DNA from: an uncultured Anderseniella sp.
GTDB taxonomy: Bacteria > Pseudomonadota > Alphaproteobacteria > Rhizobiales > Aestuariivirgaceae
DNA: 37,729 nucleotides
Direction: 5' to 3'
Assembly: GCA_938039915.1 (NCBI GenBank)
Contig: CALHUA010000179.1
Coordinates: 1 to 37,729, forward strand
Shown: positions 24,825 through 35,393 of the stretch, one piece after another
Layout of the letters: each line of letters starts with the position of its first letter
Position numbering within the stretch: position 1 is the first letter of the stretch
Program-made: the position numbers and the translations under genes
The notes under the pieces: model-generated
Database searches by the model: none
What the model saw: the letters and a program-made list of their open reading frames with translations, nothing else
Told to the model about the DNA's origin: nothing

Positions 24825-25818
24825 TCTTCCCCATATCTGGGCGGCTATCATTGCCTTTGCTGTCTTGATGTACGTCATACTGGACGGATTTGACCTGGGC
24901 GTTGGCATGTTGTTCGTCGTTGAGCCCGAAAAGCATGATCGCGACCTGATGATGAATTCCGTCGCGCCGGTCTGGGATGGCAATGAAACCTGGCTTGTTA
25001 TGGGCGGCGGCGGGCTGTTCGCTGTGTTTCCGCTAGCCTATGCAACCGTGCTGCCCGCACTCTACATGCCGCTGACGATCATGCTGCTGGCGCTGGTGTT
25101 CCGCGGGGTTGCATTTGAGTATCGCTGGCGCACCAAGCGCGGCCAGTTTTTGTGGAACTGGGGATTTGGGGGCGGCTCATTTGTTGCAGCCTTTACCCAG
25201 GGTATCGCGCTCGGGGCGCTGGTGCAGGGGATTTCGATTACCGAGCGCGCTTACTCCGGCGGATGGTGGGACTGGCTGACCCCGTTTTCGATTTTGACCG
25301 GTGTCGCGGTGGTGTTCGGGTACACCCTGCTGGGCGCCACCTGGCTTATTTATAAAACCGAAGGTCCGTTGCAGGAAAGAATGCAGTCTCGAGCCCGCAT
25401 TCTGGCGGTGATCACACTCGGCTTTATCGGGATCGTCAGCGCTGTCACGCCGTTTCTTGATCCGGTCTATGCACAACGCTGGTTTGCCTGGCCCACAGCA
25501 GCTTTTTCGGCGATTGTACCGGTGTTGCTCGCAGCTGCGGCGTGGAAGCTTTACACCGGTCTTCGCGACAAACACGACGTTACACCGTTTCTCGCATCAC
25601 TGGCGCTTTTCATTCTGAGTTTCATCGGTATCGGCATCAGCTTTTATCCGCACATCGTACCGCCGAGCCTGACCATTGCCGAAGCCGCAGCCCCGCATTC
25701 AAGTCTTGTCTTTACATTGGTCGGGGCAGTTGTTCTTGTGCCGCTGATCCTGGCCTACACGGCTTATTCGTACTGGGTGTTTCGCGGCAAGATGGACCCG
25801 GATGAAGGCTACCACTGA
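24814..25818 (+). CDS. cydB: Cytochrome bd ubiquinol oxidase subunit II, CioB type
   Basis: The 334-residue membrane subunit has the conserved start WAAIIAFAVLMYVILDGFDLG, WDGNETWLVMGGGGLFAVFP, and a C-terminal SFYPHIVPPSLT. It forms the heterodimer with subunit I. The ATG at 24814 has GGAGGG upstream and gives the standard N-terminus; the open frame before it lies within cydA. Its stop shares one base with the ATG of a small third gene. Confidence 0.96.
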   Translation: MELDLPHIWAAIIAFAVLMYVILDGFDLGVGMLFVVEPEKHDRDLMMNSVAPVWDGNETWLVMGGGGLFAVFPLAYATVLPALYMPLTIMLLALVFRGVAFEYRWRTKRGQFLWNWGFGGGSFVAAFTQGIALGALVQGISITERAYSGGWWDWLTPFSILTGVAVVFGYTLLGATWLIYKTEGPLQERMQSRARILAVITLGFIGIVSAVTPFLDPVYAQRWFAWPTAAFSAIVPVLLAAAAWKLYTGLRDKHDVTPFLASLALFILSFIGIGISFYPHIVPPSLTIAEAAAPHSSLVFTLVGAVVLVPLILAYTAYSYWVFRGKMDPDEGYH

Positions 25819-25922
25819 TGTCGTCTTCCGCAGCCAAACTGATGTGGTTTGCCGCCTACTGGCTGGCCGGCGTCGCGGTCGTCGGCAGCGTCGCGTGGCT
25901 CATCAAGCTGGTGCTTGTTTAG
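25818..25922 (+). CDS. 34-residue DUF2474-like third subunit of the bd oxidase
   Basis: The frame starts inside the cydB stop (TGATG) and encodes 34 residues: a short polar start, then LMWFAAYWLAGVAVVGSVAWLIKLVL, a single span with the W...YWLAGVA...LI pattern of DUF2474. Such peptides follow cioAB in many proteobacteria and play a CydX-like role in assembly or stability of the oxidase; the role here is inferred from position. It is too short for usual gene finders but the coupling to cydB makes it a confident call. Confidence 0.8.
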   Translation: MSSSAAKLMWFAAYWLAGVAVVGSVAWLIKLVLV

Positions 25923-25926
25923 GGCT

Positions 25927-27078
25927 CTAAGCGTTGAAAATATCCGGTTTGCCATCGCGGATGCCAATGGCCAGCTTGCCGGTTTTCAGACCTTGCGCCA
26001 CTTCGCCAAACAGTTCATGGCGCCAGCCGCGCATCATCTGCAGGTGGTCTCCGCCATTGCCGGCAAATTCCTCGATGTCGGCAGCATTGGCGATCAGGCG
26101 CGGGGCGATGTTTTCACGCTCGCACACCACCTTGAGCCCCAGTTTCAGGACATCGGCGATAGCCGATGCGCCTTCCGGCTGAGGGCCTTTCGACGGGGCA
26201 AGTGGCGGCAGCTTGTCTTTCGGCGTGGCCAGGCCGGTCTTGATGGCCCGCAGTATCTCATCACCCAGCCCGCCATCGGCCAGTCCGCGCGGCAGGGCGC
26301 GCAGTTTTGACAGGCCGGCCTTGTCTCGCGGGGCCTGGGTCGCCAGTTCGGAAATGGCATCATCCTTGATAATCCGGTTTCTCGGCATGTTCTTGGACTG
26401 CGCACGTTCTTCACGCCACTTTGCCAGGGCAACGGCAATGCCCATCTGCTTGGTGTTGCGCGGACGGAACTTCAGGCGTTTCCAGGCATCGTCCGGGTTG
26501 GAAATGTAGGTATCGGCAGAAGCGATAACCGCCATTTCCTCAGCCAGCCACGGGGTGCGGCCGTTTTCGCCCAGCATGTCGCGCAGCTTTTCATAGACCA
26601 CGCGCAGGTGGGTGACATCAGACAGGGCATAGGCGAGTTGCTTGTCGGTAAGGGGGCGCCGGGCCCAGTCGGTGAACCGGGACGACTTGTCGACCTGTTG
26701 ACCGGCCAGTTTGCGGACCAGGGCTTCATAGCCGACCTGATCGCCAAAGCCGCACACCATGGCGGCAATCTGGGTATCGAAAATCGGTGTCGGCGTGGCG
26801 CCGGTTGCCTCAACGAAAATCTCCACGTCCTGCCGCGCGGCGTGAAACACCTTCAACACAGCCTCATTGGCCATCAATTGATGGAATGGCGCCAGGTCAA
26901 TGCCGTCGGCCATCGGGTCGATAATGGCCTCTTCGCCGGTGCCGGCGATCTGGATCAGGCACAGGATCGGCCAGAAGGTATGCTCGCGCATGAACTCGGT
27001 ATCCACGGTCACATACGTGTCCGTGGACAGGGTTTTGCACAGGCGGGCGAGGTCGTCGGTGGTGGTAATTATTTGCAT
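25927..27078 (-). CDS. rnd: Ribonuclease D
   Basis: The 383-residue 3'-5' exoribonuclease matures tRNA and other stable RNA ends. The DEDD exonuclease domain fills the first ~190 residues (VDTEF with Asp26 and Glu28, a central VFHAARQDVEIF, and LSDVTHL), and a single HRDC domain follows at about 205-275. The ATG at 27078 gives the family start MQIITT; a TTG twelve bases earlier is possible. The gene ends five bases from the convergent small cyd gene. Confidence 0.95.
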   Translation of the reverse strand: MQIITTTDDLARLCKTLSTDTYVTVDTEFMREHTFWPILCLIQIAGTGEEAIIDPMADGIDLAPFHQLMANEAVLKVFHAARQDVEIFVEATGATPTPIFDTQIAAMVCGFGDQVGYEALVRKLAGQQVDKSSRFTDWARRPLTDKQLAYALSDVTHLRVVYEKLRDMLGENGRTPWLAEEMAVIASADTYISNPDDAWKRLKFRPRNTKQMGIAVALAKWREERAQSKNMPRNRIIKDDAISELATQAPRDKAGLSKLRALPRGLADGGLGDEILRAIKTGLATPKDKLPPLAPSKGPQPEGASAIADVLKLGLKVVCERENIAPRLIANAADIEEFAGNGGDHLQMMRGWRHELFGEVAQGLKTGKLAIGIRDGKPDIFNA

Positions 27079-27148
27079 GGGCAGGGACAAAGCCAGAATG
27101 TTGGGCGCAAATCAAGCGCATCGCTGCAATCTGTGGTTGAAAACACGG

Positions 27149-28393
27149 TCAATCGGGCTTGCGCGCCCCTTTGCTCGCAGCCTTGTGAGCCAGCCGGTAC
27201 ATCACCGGCGAGGTTCTCAGCAGCGTTGCGTAGCGCTTCTTCGCCTTCATGTCGGGTGTCCGGCGTACCGTCATTCTCCACAATGTCACGACAACGAGGC
27301 TCAGATGCACGATGCTGGTGTAGGTGAAGAAGAAGTCGGGACCGAAGACCGACAATACCTGGGCTGCCACGAACGGCCCGATCATGGCACCGAGCGAAAA
27401 GAAGAAGCTCAGCCCGGCTGCCACGATGACATATTGCCCTCGCTTGGCCCGGTCATTGGCGTGCGCCGCCGACAACGAGTAAAGCGGCAGCGCAAACGCC
27501 CCGAACATGAAGATACCGGTCAATGCCATCGAATGTGACGTTCCGGCTGCATAGGACAATAGGAAACCTGACGCAGCCGCACCCAACGTGGCGATGATCA
27601 GAACCCAGCGCCGGTCAAGCCGGTCAGACAGCCAGCCCAGCGGCAATTGCAACACCGCTCCGCCAATAATGCCGGCGCTCATGAAAGTCGCAACGCCGGT
27701 CGTGTCAAAACCGATGTCCGATGCATAGATCGGCCCCATCAGCCGGAATGTCGAGTTGGTCATGCCGATGGTGATGCAGCCGAAACAGGCCAGCGGCGAT
27801 ATCGCCCAGATACTGGCGACGGAAAACCGAAATTCGTCAGGTGGCTTCGGTGCGGTTCTGTCCATCAGCGATATCGGCACCAGCGACAGACAGGTCATGA
27901 TCGCTGCAATGGCGAAAATGGCGAACCCGTAGGCACCGAACACCGGCAGCAGGAACTGCGAGCCGGTCACGGCCGCAAGGTCCACCAACCGGTAGACGGA
28001 CAAGGTGCTGGCACGGTGTGCATTGTCGACGGAGGCATTGAGCCAGCTCTCGATAACCATGAACAGGCCGGCAAAGCAGAAACCTGACACAAATCGCAAC
28101 CCGACCCAGGCGACCGGATCGAGCCACAACACCATGGTCAGTGATGCCGATGCTGCAATCGCCGCCAATCCGGAGAACACGCGGATATGACCCACCGCCC
28201 GGATCAGACGGGCGGAAAACAGGCAGGACAGCATGAAGCCGGCATAGTAGCCGGTTCCCATGAGCCCGATCAGGGACGGATCGAACCCTTCATGCGCAGA
28301 ACGCAGGGCAATCAGTGTGCCCTGCAGGCCGTTGCCGGCGAGCAGAATGCCTGCTGCAGCAAGAAGGGGAGATAAAGGAAGCAGGAAGTTCAT
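27149..28393 (-). CDS. MFS transporter, YcaD-like
   Basis: The 414-residue product has twelve predicted spans and the MFS features GYYAGFMLSCLFSARLIRAVGHIRVF in the first half and LPLGWLSDRLDRRWVL between the halves, with a VIESWLN segment typical of the YcaD/YfkF subgroup. The substrate is unknown. rnd lies 70 bases downstream on the same strand and may be cotranscribed. aspS is divergent. Confidence 0.88.
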   Translation of the reverse strand: MNFLLPLSPLLAAAGILLAGNGLQGTLIALRSAHEGFDPSLIGLMGTGYYAGFMLSCLFSARLIRAVGHIRVFSGLAAIAASASLTMVLWLDPVAWVGLRFVSGFCFAGLFMVIESWLNASVDNAHRASTLSVYRLVDLAAVTGSQFLLPVFGAYGFAIFAIAAIMTCLSLVPISLMDRTAPKPPDEFRFSVASIWAISPLACFGCITIGMTNSTFRLMGPIYASDIGFDTTGVATFMSAGIIGGAVLQLPLGWLSDRLDRRWVLIIATLGAAASGFLLSYAAGTSHSMALTGIFMFGAFALPLYSLSAAHANDRAKRGQYVIVAAGLSFFFSLGAMIGPFVAAQVLSVFGPDFFFTYTSIVHLSLVVVTLWRMTVRRTPDMKAKKRYATLLRTSPVMYRLAHKAASKGARKPD

Positions 28394-28418
28394 GGACGTG
28401 CGCCTGCGCCGAGCAAAA

Positions 28419-28453
28419 AAGTGCGTACAACCGTCCTAGTCCTGTGCGCACTT
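28419..28453. promoter_or_regulatory. Dyad in the MFS/aspS divergent region
   Basis: AAGTGCGTACA and TGTGCGCACTT form an 11-bp inverted repeat with one mismatch across a 13-base spacer, starting 26 bases upstream of the MFS start. Position and symmetry fit an operator of a dimeric repressor, although no regulator gene is adjacent. Confidence 0.4.
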
Positions 28454-28470
28454 GTTCTCAAGCCAAAACC

Positions 28471-28476
28471 TTGACA
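28471..28476 (+). promoter_or_regulatory. Consensus -35 box likely serving aspS
   Basis: TTGACA lies 72 bases before the aspS ATG. The region 16-18 bases downstream (GCTTTT) is a poor -10, so the assignment is tentative. Confidence 0.3.
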
Positions 28477-28547
28477 AATAAGCTGCCTCGTGCGCTTTTC
28501 CCGCGCATTCCAACGCACAAGTTCAGTGTTTGCCAAGAGGGTTACCC

Positions 28548-30332
28548 ATGCACGCCTATCGCAGCCATTCCTGCGCTCAGCTTTCCAGGTCCAATGTAGG
28601 TGAAACCGCACGCCTTTCAGGCTGGGTTCACCGGGTGCGCGACCATGGGGGATTGCTGTTCATCGACCTGCGCGATCATTACGGCATGACCCAGGTCGTG
28701 GCAGATCCGGATTCACCCGCCTTCAAGACCGCCGAGGCGGTGCGCGGCGAATGGGTTATCCGAGTCGATGGCGACGTCAAGGCGCGTTCCGAAGAGACCG
28801 TCAACCCCAACCTGCCGACCGGCGAAGTGGAAGTGTTCGCGCGCGAAATCGAAGTGTTGTCGAAAGCAGCTGAACTGCCGTTACCGGTGTTTGGCGAGCC
28901 TGACTACCCGGAAGATATCCGTCTGAAATACCGCTTCCTGGACCTGCGCCGTGAGACACTGCACGCCAACATCATGAAACGGTCGGCCATCATTGCCAAA
29001 ATGCGTGCTGAAATGACCGATGCCGGTTTCAACGAATTTTCAACGCCCATACTGACGGCATCCTCGCCTGAGGGCGCGCGCGACTTCCTTGTGCCGAGCC
29101 GTATTCACCCTGGCAAGTTCTATGCGCTGCCGCAGGCGCCGCAGCAGTACAAGCAGTTGCTGATGGTGTCGGGCTTCGACAAGTATTTCCAGATCGCGCC
29201 ATGCTTCCGTGATGAAGACCCGCGTGCAGACCGTTTGCCGGGCGAGTTTTACCAGCTCGACCTGGAGATGAGTTTCGTGACCCAGGATGATGTGCTGGGC
29301 GCCGTTGAACCGGTCATGCGCAATGTGTTCGAAGCTTTTGCCGACGGCAAACCGGTGACACAGGAATTCCCGCGCATTGCCTATGCGGATGCCATTCGCA
29401 AGTATGGTTCCGACAAGCCCGACCTGCGCAACCCGATTGAAATGCAAAGCGTTACCGAACACTTTGCCGGTTCCGGGTTCAAGGTGTTTGCCGGCATGAT
29501 TGCGTCTGATCCCAAGGTGGAAATCTGGGCCGTTCCGGCAAAGACCGGCGGGTCGCGCGCGTTCTGCGATCGCATGAACTCCTGGGCGCAGGGTGAGGGA
29601 CAGCCCGGTCTGGGTTACATCTTCTGGCGCGGCGAAGGCGACAGCCTGGAAGGGGCAGGACCCCTGGCCAAGAACATCGGTCCAGAGCGGACCGAAGCCA
29701 TTCGCACCCAGATGGGGCTGGCGGACGGCGATGCCTGTTTCTTTGTTGCCGGTCTGCCGGAAAAGTTCGCCTCATTTGCAGGCGCTGCCCGTGACCGGGC
29801 AGGGGCTGAACTGAAGCTCATCGATGAAGATCGCTTTGAACTGGCCTGGATCGTCGACTTTCCGTTTTATGAATACAATGAGGAAGAAAAGAAGGTCGAT
29901 TTCTCGCACAACCCGTTTTCCATGCCGCAGGGCGAAATGGAGGCGCTGGAAAATCAGGACCCGCTCACCATCAAGGCCTACCAGTACGATCTGGTCTGCA
30001 ACGGTTTCGAGATCGCATCGGGCGGGATCCGCAATCACAAGCCGGAAACCATGGTCAAGGCATTTGAGATCGCCGGTTTGCCGAAAGACGTAGTCGAGGA
30101 ACGCTTTGGCGGCATGTATCGGGCGTTCCAGTACGGCGCACCGCCTCATGGCGGCATGGCGGCTGGTGTCGACCGGGTTGTGATGCTGCTGTGTGGCACC
30201 CGAAACCTGCGTGAAATCACCCTGTTCCCGATGAACCAGCAGGCAGCCGATCTGCTCATGGGCGCGCCTTCTGACGCAGAACCGCGCCAGTTGCGCGAAC
30301 TGCATGTGCGGTTGTCCTTGCCGAAAGAGTAA
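28548..30332 (+). CDS. aspS: Aspartate-tRNA ligase
   Basis: The 594-residue class II synthetase charges tRNA with aspartate. It has an N-terminal OB fold ([22 protein letters not shown]), class II motif 2 [10 protein letters not shown] (220-229), a GAD insertion domain, and motif 3 GVDRV (540-544). Length and layout are bacterial-type. Many alphaproteobacteria use a non-discriminating AspRS that also charges tRNA-Asn, which cannot be settled here. AAGAGG precedes the ATG at 28548. Confidence 0.98.
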   Translation: MHAYRSHSCAQLSRSNVGETARLSGWVHRVRDHGGLLFIDLRDHYGMTQVVADPDSPAFKTAEAVRGEWVIRVDGDVKARSEETVNPNLPTGEVEVFAREIEVLSKAAELPLPVFGEPDYPEDIRLKYRFLDLRRETLHANIMKRSAIIAKMRAEMTDAGFNEFSTPILTASSPEGARDFLVPSRIHPGKFYALPQAPQQYKQLLMVSGFDKYFQIAPCFRDEDPRADRLPGEFYQLDLEMSFVTQDDVLGAVEPVMRNVFEAFADGKPVTQEFPRIAYADAIRKYGSDKPDLRNPIEMQSVTEHFAGSGFKVFAGMIASDPKVEIWAVPAKTGGSRAFCDRMNSWAQGEGQPGLGYIFWRGEGDSLEGAGPLAKNIGPERTEAIRTQMGLADGDACFFVAGLPEKFASFAGAARDRAGAELKLIDEDRFELAWIVDFPFYEYNEEEKKVDFSHNPFSMPQGEMEALENQDPLTIKAYQYDLVCNGFEIASGGIRNHKPETMVKAFEIAGLPKDVVEERFGGMYRAFQYGAPPHGGMAAGVDRVVMLLCGTRNLREITLFPMNQQAADLLMGAPSDAEPRQLRELHVRLSLPKE

Positions 30333-30483
30333 GTCTCAACCCGGCCCATGGGGGGTGATTCTGTCCTGTTCGACGCAAGACAGGGCGCGGGAATCTATAC
30401 TGTGGAATGTCGTCTTACGCTGCTATAGGCTTGGCACCATAACAAGATCCGCCAGGACATGAATAACCGGAAGATACGCCCCC

Positions 30484-32790
30484 ATGCCACGTATTGTAAC
30501 TGACGAGCTGCGTGAAAACGCGCTGCATTACCATCGCAACCCCAAACCGGGAAAACTGGAGATCAAGGCTACCAAGCCCTTGTCCAACCAGCGCGACCTG
30601 GCGCTTGCCTATTCTCCCGGTGTGGCGGCTGCGTGCATGGAGATCCACGACAAGCCCGAAGAAGCCCATACGCTGACCGCACGCGGCAATATGGTTGCGG
30701 TCATCACCAACGGCACCGCGGTGCTGGGCCTGGGCGATATCGGCCCGCTGGCGTCCAAGCCGGTGATGGAAGGCAAGGCGGTCCTGTTCAAGAAGTTCGC
30801 TGACATCGATGTCTTTGACCTTGAGCTTGATGCCAAGGATTCAGATATCTTCGTCAACACGGTCGCGGCACTGGAACCGACTTTCGGTGGCATCAACCTG
30901 GAAGATATCAAGGCGCCGGAATGCTTCATCATCGAGGATGAGCTGAAACAGCGCATGAACATTCCGGTGTTTCATGATGACCAGCACGGCACCGCAATCA
31001 TCGTGGCGGCGGCGATCGTCAACGGCCTCGAGATTGCCGGCAAGAAACTGGAAGACTGCAAGATCGTGACGTCCGGAGCAGGTGCTGCGGCGCTTGCCTG
31101 TCTCAACCTTGTTGTCGGTATGGGGGCTAAACCGGAAAACATCTGGATTTCCGACATTGACGGTGTGGCCTATGAGGGCCGTGACGGCATCAACCAGTGG
31201 ATGGCGCCGTACGCCAAGAAAACCGAAGCGCGCACGCTGGGTGATATTATCGAGGGCGCTGATGTGTTCCTCGGTCTGTCCGCCGGCGGTGTGCTGAAAC
31301 CGGAAATGGTCGAAAAAATGGGCGACAAGCCGCTCATCATGGCGCTTGCCAACCCCAACCCTGAAATTCATCCCGATGAGGCGCGCAAGGTCAAACCCGA
31401 TGCGATGATCTGCACTGGTCGATCGGATTTCCCGAATCAGGTCAACAACGTCCTGTGCTTTCCATACATCTTTCGCGGCGCACTGGATGTCGGCGCGACG
31501 GCTATCAATGAGGAAATGAAGATTGCGGCCACGCACGCCATCGCAGCGCTGGCCCATGAAGCGGTTTCCGAACTGGCTGCACGTGCCTATGAGGGCGGCG
31601 TCTCGTCGTTTGGCGCGGATAGTCTGATCCCCAACCCGTTTGACCAGCGCCTGATCCTGCGCATCGCACCTGCCGTTGCCAGGGCGGCCATGGACTCAGG
31701 CGTGGCCACCAGACCGATTGATGACTTCGATGCCTATGTCGAACGCCTGACCCGGTTCGTGTTCCGTTCCGGCATGATCATGCGTCCGGTTTTTGCGGCG
31801 GCCAAACAGAACCCCAAACGCATCATCTACGCTGAGGGCGAGGACGAGCGTGCCATGCGTGCGGCATCGCTGGCCAAGGCAGATGGCTGGGCTATTCCCA
31901 TCCTGATTGGCCGGCCTGACGTGATTGAACGCCGCGCTGCCTCTTTCGGCCTCCATCTCAAGGCCGGCGCCGATGTGGAGGTCATCAACCCGGAATCCGA
32001 TCCGCGCTATCTGGATTATGTGAACACGCTGGTGGAGATCGCCGGCCGCAAGGGCGTCCCGCTGAACGCGGCCAGAACGCTGGTGCGCACAAACTCAACC
32101 GTCATCGCGGCACTGGCCATCAAGCGCGGTGATGCGGACGCAATGATCTGCGGTCTTGAGGGCAGGTTTTACAGCCATCTCGATCATATCCGCCGGATCA
32201 TCGGCATGGGACCGCGCACCAGTGATTTTGCGGCCATATCGGGCTGCATTCTTGACCGTGGCGTGTACTTCTTTGCCGACACCTATGGCAACGTGGATCG
32301 CTCGCCCGCCGAAATGGCGCAACTGACCCGGCGGGTGTCTGGCATCATCAAACGTTTTGGTGTTGAACCGAAAGTGGCGCTGTTGGCCAACTCAAGCTTC
32401 GGCTCAGCCGAATCGCCTGAGATACAACTAATGCGCGACACTGCCGACCTGCTGCACGAACAAGGCACCGACTTTGAGTTTGACGGCGAGATGCACGGCA
32501 ATACGGCCCTGAACGAAGACCTGCGCCAGAGGCTGTTTCCGGGATCCACCCTGAAAGGCGAGGCCAACGTGTTCATGTTTCCCAATTCGGATGCGGCCAA
32601 CCTGGCCTATCAGCTGGTGCTGGAACTGGGTGCCGGGACACCCATCGGCCCCATCCTCGTGGGCGCAGCGGCAACGGCTCATGTACTGGTGCCGGCCGCC
32701 ACCACCCGTTCGGTGGTCAATGTCTCCGCAGTTGCCGCCGTGGAAGTACAGGCGCGCATCGACTACGCCAATTCCATCACAAAGGCTTAG
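30484..32790 (+). CDS. maeB: NADP-dependent malic enzyme with phosphotransacetylase-like domain
   Basis: The 768-residue product fuses a malic enzyme (about 1-420: [41 protein letters not shown], and the NAD(P)-binding GAGAAAL) to a C-terminal PTA_PTB domain (about 430-768). MaeB-type enzymes oxidatively decarboxylate malate to pyruvate with NADP; the PTA-like part is a regulatory, acetyl-CoA-sensing domain rather than an active transacetylase. It is a single gene and its 3' end overlaps the convergent sitD gene by 14 bases. Confidence 0.96.
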   Translation: MPRIVTDELRENALHYHRNPKPGKLEIKATKPLSNQRDLALAYSPGVAAACMEIHDKPEEAHTLTARGNMVAVITNGTAVLGLGDIGPLASKPVMEGKAVLFKKFADIDVFDLELDAKDSDIFVNTVAALEPTFGGINLEDIKAPECFIIEDELKQRMNIPVFHDDQHGTAIIVAAAIVNGLEIAGKKLEDCKIVTSGAGAAALACLNLVVGMGAKPENIWISDIDGVAYEGRDGINQWMAPYAKKTEARTLGDIIEGADVFLGLSAGGVLKPEMVEKMGDKPLIMALANPNPEIHPDEARKVKPDAMICTGRSDFPNQVNNVLCFPYIFRGALDVGATAINEEMKIAATHAIAALAHEAVSELAARAYEGGVSSFGADSLIPNPFDQRLILRIAPAVARAAMDSGVATRPIDDFDAYVERLTRFVFRSGMIMRPVFAAAKQNPKRIIYAEGEDERAMRAASLAKADGWAIPILIGRPDVIERRAASFGLHLKAGADVEVINPESDPRYLDYVNTLVEIAGRKGVPLNAARTLVRTNSTVIAALAIKRGDADAMICGLEGRFYSHLDHIRRIIGMGPRTSDFAAISGCILDRGVYFFADTYGNVDRSPAEMAQLTRRVSGIIKRFGVEPKVALLANSSFGSAESPEIQLMRDTADLLHEQGTDFEFDGEMHGNTALNEDLRQRLFPGSTLKGEANVFMFPNSDAANLAYQLVLELGAGTPIGPILVGAAATAHVLVPAATTRSVVNVSAVAAVEVQARIDYANSITKA

Positions 32791-33646
32791 GGTCAATCTT
32801 CGGAGGCGGGCGCCGGCTGAGCTTGGCAAACTGCATCTGCTGGCGGATGAAGGCGGCAATGAACAGGCCGGTCATGACCAGCACAATGGTCGGGGCGGGA
32901 GCAGAATCCAGGTGGAAGCTGGCAAACACGCCGGCGAGGCTGGAGCCGACCGCGACGGCGACAGCCACGGCCAGCATGGCTTCAAAGCGTCGCGTTACCA
33001 GGAATGCAATGGCGCCCGGCGCGATCAGCAATGCAATCGCCAGTATGATGCCGGATGCCTTCAGCGCACCGACAATGGCCAGCGAGATTGCAGCCAGGAG
33101 ACCGTAGTGCAACCACCCGACTTTCAATCCGATGGCGCGGGCATGCTGGGCATCGAATGCATGCAGCAGCAGGTCCTTGCGCCAGACCGCAAGCCCCAGG
33201 ATGCAGGTGATCGAGATAATGGCTGTTTCAATAACATCGCCCCAGGCCAGCCCGAGAATGTTGCCGAACAATATATGGTCGAGATGCACCTCGGTTTGTA
33301 TGGCGACATACATCACCAGGCCCAGTCCGAACATGCCTGAAAACACCACGCCCATGACAGTGTCCTGCTTGATCCTGGAATTTCGGTCCAGGAACCCGGT
33401 TGCCAGCGCGCATGCCATGCCGGCGGTGAACGCACCGGCAGCCAGGGGAGCGCCGATGATATAGGCAAGCACGATACCGGGCAGTACGGCGTGCGAGATG
33501 GCGTCACCCATCAACGACCAGCCTTTCAGCACCAGGAAGCACGACAGAACCGCCATCGGCACTGACAGCAGGATAGTGATGATGAAGGCCTTTTGCATGA
33601 ACTCGAACGCAAACGGTTGCATGATCCATTCCATGATCGCTGTCAT
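32777..33646 (-). CDS. sitD: Metal ABC transporter permease, SitD-like
   Basis: The 289-residue ABC-3 family permease has about eight spans and the family stretch LKGWSLMGDAISHAVLPGI near residues 40-58. It is the last gene of a four-gene set and overlaps the preceding permease gene by four bases. With SitC it forms the membrane channel of a manganese/iron (or zinc) importer. The Sit assignment rests on two different permeases in one operon and on the Fur/Mur neighbour. Confidence 0.88.
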   Translation of the reverse strand: MTAIMEWIMQPFAFEFMQKAFIITILLSVPMAVLSCFLVLKGWSLMGDAISHAVLPGIVLAYIIGAPLAAGAFTAGMACALATGFLDRNSRIKQDTVMGVVFSGMFGLGLVMYVAIQTEVHLDHILFGNILGLAWGDVIETAIISITCILGLAVWRKDLLLHAFDAQHARAIGLKVGWLHYGLLAAISLAIVGALKASGIILAIALLIAPGAIAFLVTRRFEAMLAVAVAVAVGSSLAGVFASFHLDSAPAPTIVLVMTGLFIAAFIRQQMQFAKLSRRPPPKIDPKPL

Positions 33647-34500
33647 GGTCGCGCCTCCAGGGCCGCACGTGCCTTGGTGCGTGCTGCCAGCATGCCGTGT
33701 TTGGGAGCCAGGAAGAATGCGGCCAGGAACACTGCCGTCATCAGGATCACGATGATCCCGCCGGTGGCCCCGTTGAGGAAGTAGCTGAGATAAGCGCCCA
33801 GGAAGCTGGTAACGGCTCCGATTGAGACTGACAGGATGATCAGCCGGGAAAACCGGTCAGTCAGCAGGTAGGCGGTGGCACCCGGGGTCACCACCATGGC
33901 AATCACCAGGAACGCCCCTACGGTCTGTAGTGCGGCCACCGTGCAGGCCGCAAGCAGAGTGAAGAACACCAGTCTCAGAGCTGTCGTATTCAGGCCGACC
34001 GAGCGGGCGTGGTTCTCGTCGAAAAACGTGACCATCAGGTCTTTCCATTTGAGACACAGCACCGTCATTGAGACAGCGCAGATAATCACCAGTTGCACCA
34101 GGTCTTCCGGTGTGATCGCCAGGATGTTGCCGAGCACGATGGTCTGGATGTTGACCGATGTCGGTGACAGCGACACCATGAACAGCCCCAGCGCAAAGAA
34201 CGATGTGAAGATCAATCCAATGATGGCGTCTTCGCGCAGCTTGGTCCTCTGGTTCAGAAACAGCATGGCCAGCGCCGCCAGGCCGCCGGAGAAAAACGCC
34301 CCGATCGAAAACGGCAGGCCCAGCATGTAGGCGCCTGCAACGCCGGGAACGATGGCGTGGGACAGGGCATCGCCGATCAGCGACCAGCCCTTCAACATCA
34401 GGTAGGCCGACAGGAAACCGCACACCGCACCCACCAGAGCACACGCCCACATGGCATTGACCATGTAGTTGTAGGTGAACGGTTCCAGCAGCAGGTTCAT
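33643..34500 (-). CDS. sitC: Metal ABC transporter permease, SitC-like
   Basis: The 285-residue ABC-3 permease carries [23 protein letters not shown] (about 36-58), nearly the same segment as in SitD, and [10 protein letters not shown] in a cytosolic loop. Two distinct permeases in one operon is the SitABCD arrangement. It overlaps sitB and sitD by four bases each (ATGA), so subunits are made in coupled fashion. Confidence 0.9.
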   Translation of the reverse strand: MNLLLEPFTYNYMVNAMWACALVGAVCGFLSAYLMLKGWSLIGDALSHAIVPGVAGAYMLGLPFSIGAFFSGGLAALAMLFLNQRTKLREDAIIGLIFTSFFALGLFMVSLSPTSVNIQTIVLGNILAITPEDLVQLVIICAVSMTVLCLKWKDLMVTFFDENHARSVGLNTTALRLVFFTLLAACTVAALQTVGAFLVIAMVVTPGATAYLLTDRFSRLIILSVSIGAVTSFLGAYLSYFLNGATGGIIVILMTAVFLAAFFLAPKHGMLAARTKARAALEARP

Positions 34501-35393
34501 TTCTTTTTCCGCTCCGGTTCGTCTTCGCCGTCGCCATAAATGACGAACGGACGCTCGTCATCGGTGAGGACCGTAACTGTACGGGCGTCATCGTCGTCAT
34601 GCAGATCTTCACCACCCAGTGTGAACTGGCGCAGCACGCCGCCAAAGGCATGTTCGAGATTGGCCTGCGTGAACACCTGCGCGGTCGGCCCCTCGGCAAG
34701 TACGGTGCCCTTGATCAGAATGGCGCGGTCGCAGAACTGCGGCACCGAGCCCAGATTGTGGGTCGAGACCAGCATGATGTGCCCGTCGTCGCGCAGACCC
34801 TGCAGCAGCTTGACGATGGCGTCCTCGGTTTTCACGTCCACACCGGTGAACGGTTCGTCGAGGAGGATGATCTTGCCTTCCTGTGCCAGTGCCCGGGCCA
34901 GAAAGACCCGTTTTTTCTGTCCGCCCGAGAGTTCTCCGATCTGGCGCTTGCGGAACTCGCTCATGCCGACCCGTTCCAGCGCACTGGCAACCATTTCATG
35001 ATCACGGGCCTTCGGTATGCGCAGCCAGTTCATGTGGCCATAGCGGCCCATCATCACCACATCCTCGACCAGGACAGGGAAGTTCCAGTCGACCTCTTCG
35101 GACTGCGGCACGTAAGCCACCAGGTTGCGGTCCAGCGCCTGTTCCTCACTCATGCCGAGCATTCTCACATCGCCCTTGGCCAGCGGCACAAATCCCATTA
35201 TGGCTTTGAACAAGGTTGATTTGCCCGACCCGTTGACACCGACCAGTGCGGTGATGGTGCCAACCGGCAGCGAGAAACTGGCATCATAAAGTGCAGTGTG
35301 ACCGTTACGATATGTAACGGTCACATCCCTGACTTCGAGACCATCGTCGCTGTGGTGATCTGCATGTTGTTCTGCTCGGACCGGGTTCAGCAT
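34497..35393 (-). CDS. sitB: Metal ABC transporter ATP-binding protein, SitB-like
   Basis: The protein is about 298 residues and powers metal import. Counting from the GTG at 35396: Walker [10 protein letters not shown] at 53-61, signature LSGGQ at 156-160, Walker B IILLDEP at 176-182, H-loop His213. The N-terminus is His-rich ([10 protein letters not shown]) and the last 35 residues are charged, ending in KKK; both could bind metal or regulate transport, which is inference. The ATG at 35393 overlaps the sitA stop by one base and the GTG three bases earlier by four. Confidence 0.93.
   Translation of the reverse strand: MLNPVRAEQHADHHSDDGLEVRDVTVTYRNGHTALYDASFSLPVGTITALVGVNGSGKSTLFKAIMGFVPLAKGDVRMLGMSEEQALDRNLVAYVPQSEEVDWNFPVLVEDVVMMGRYGHMNWLRIPKARDHEMVASALERVGMSEFRKRQIGELSGGQKKRVFLARALAQEGKIILLDEPFTGVDVKTEDAIVKLLQGLRDDGHIMLVSTHNLGSVPQFCDRAILIKGTVLAEGPTAQVFTQANLEHAFGGVLRQFTLGGEDLHDDDDARTVTVLTDDERPFVIYGDGEDEPERKKK

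Noticed and set aside
23850-24983. 377-codon open frame antisense to cydA/cydB
   Set aside because: The sense strand encodes both bd-oxidase subunits; the antisense translation is low-complexity and unrecognisable.
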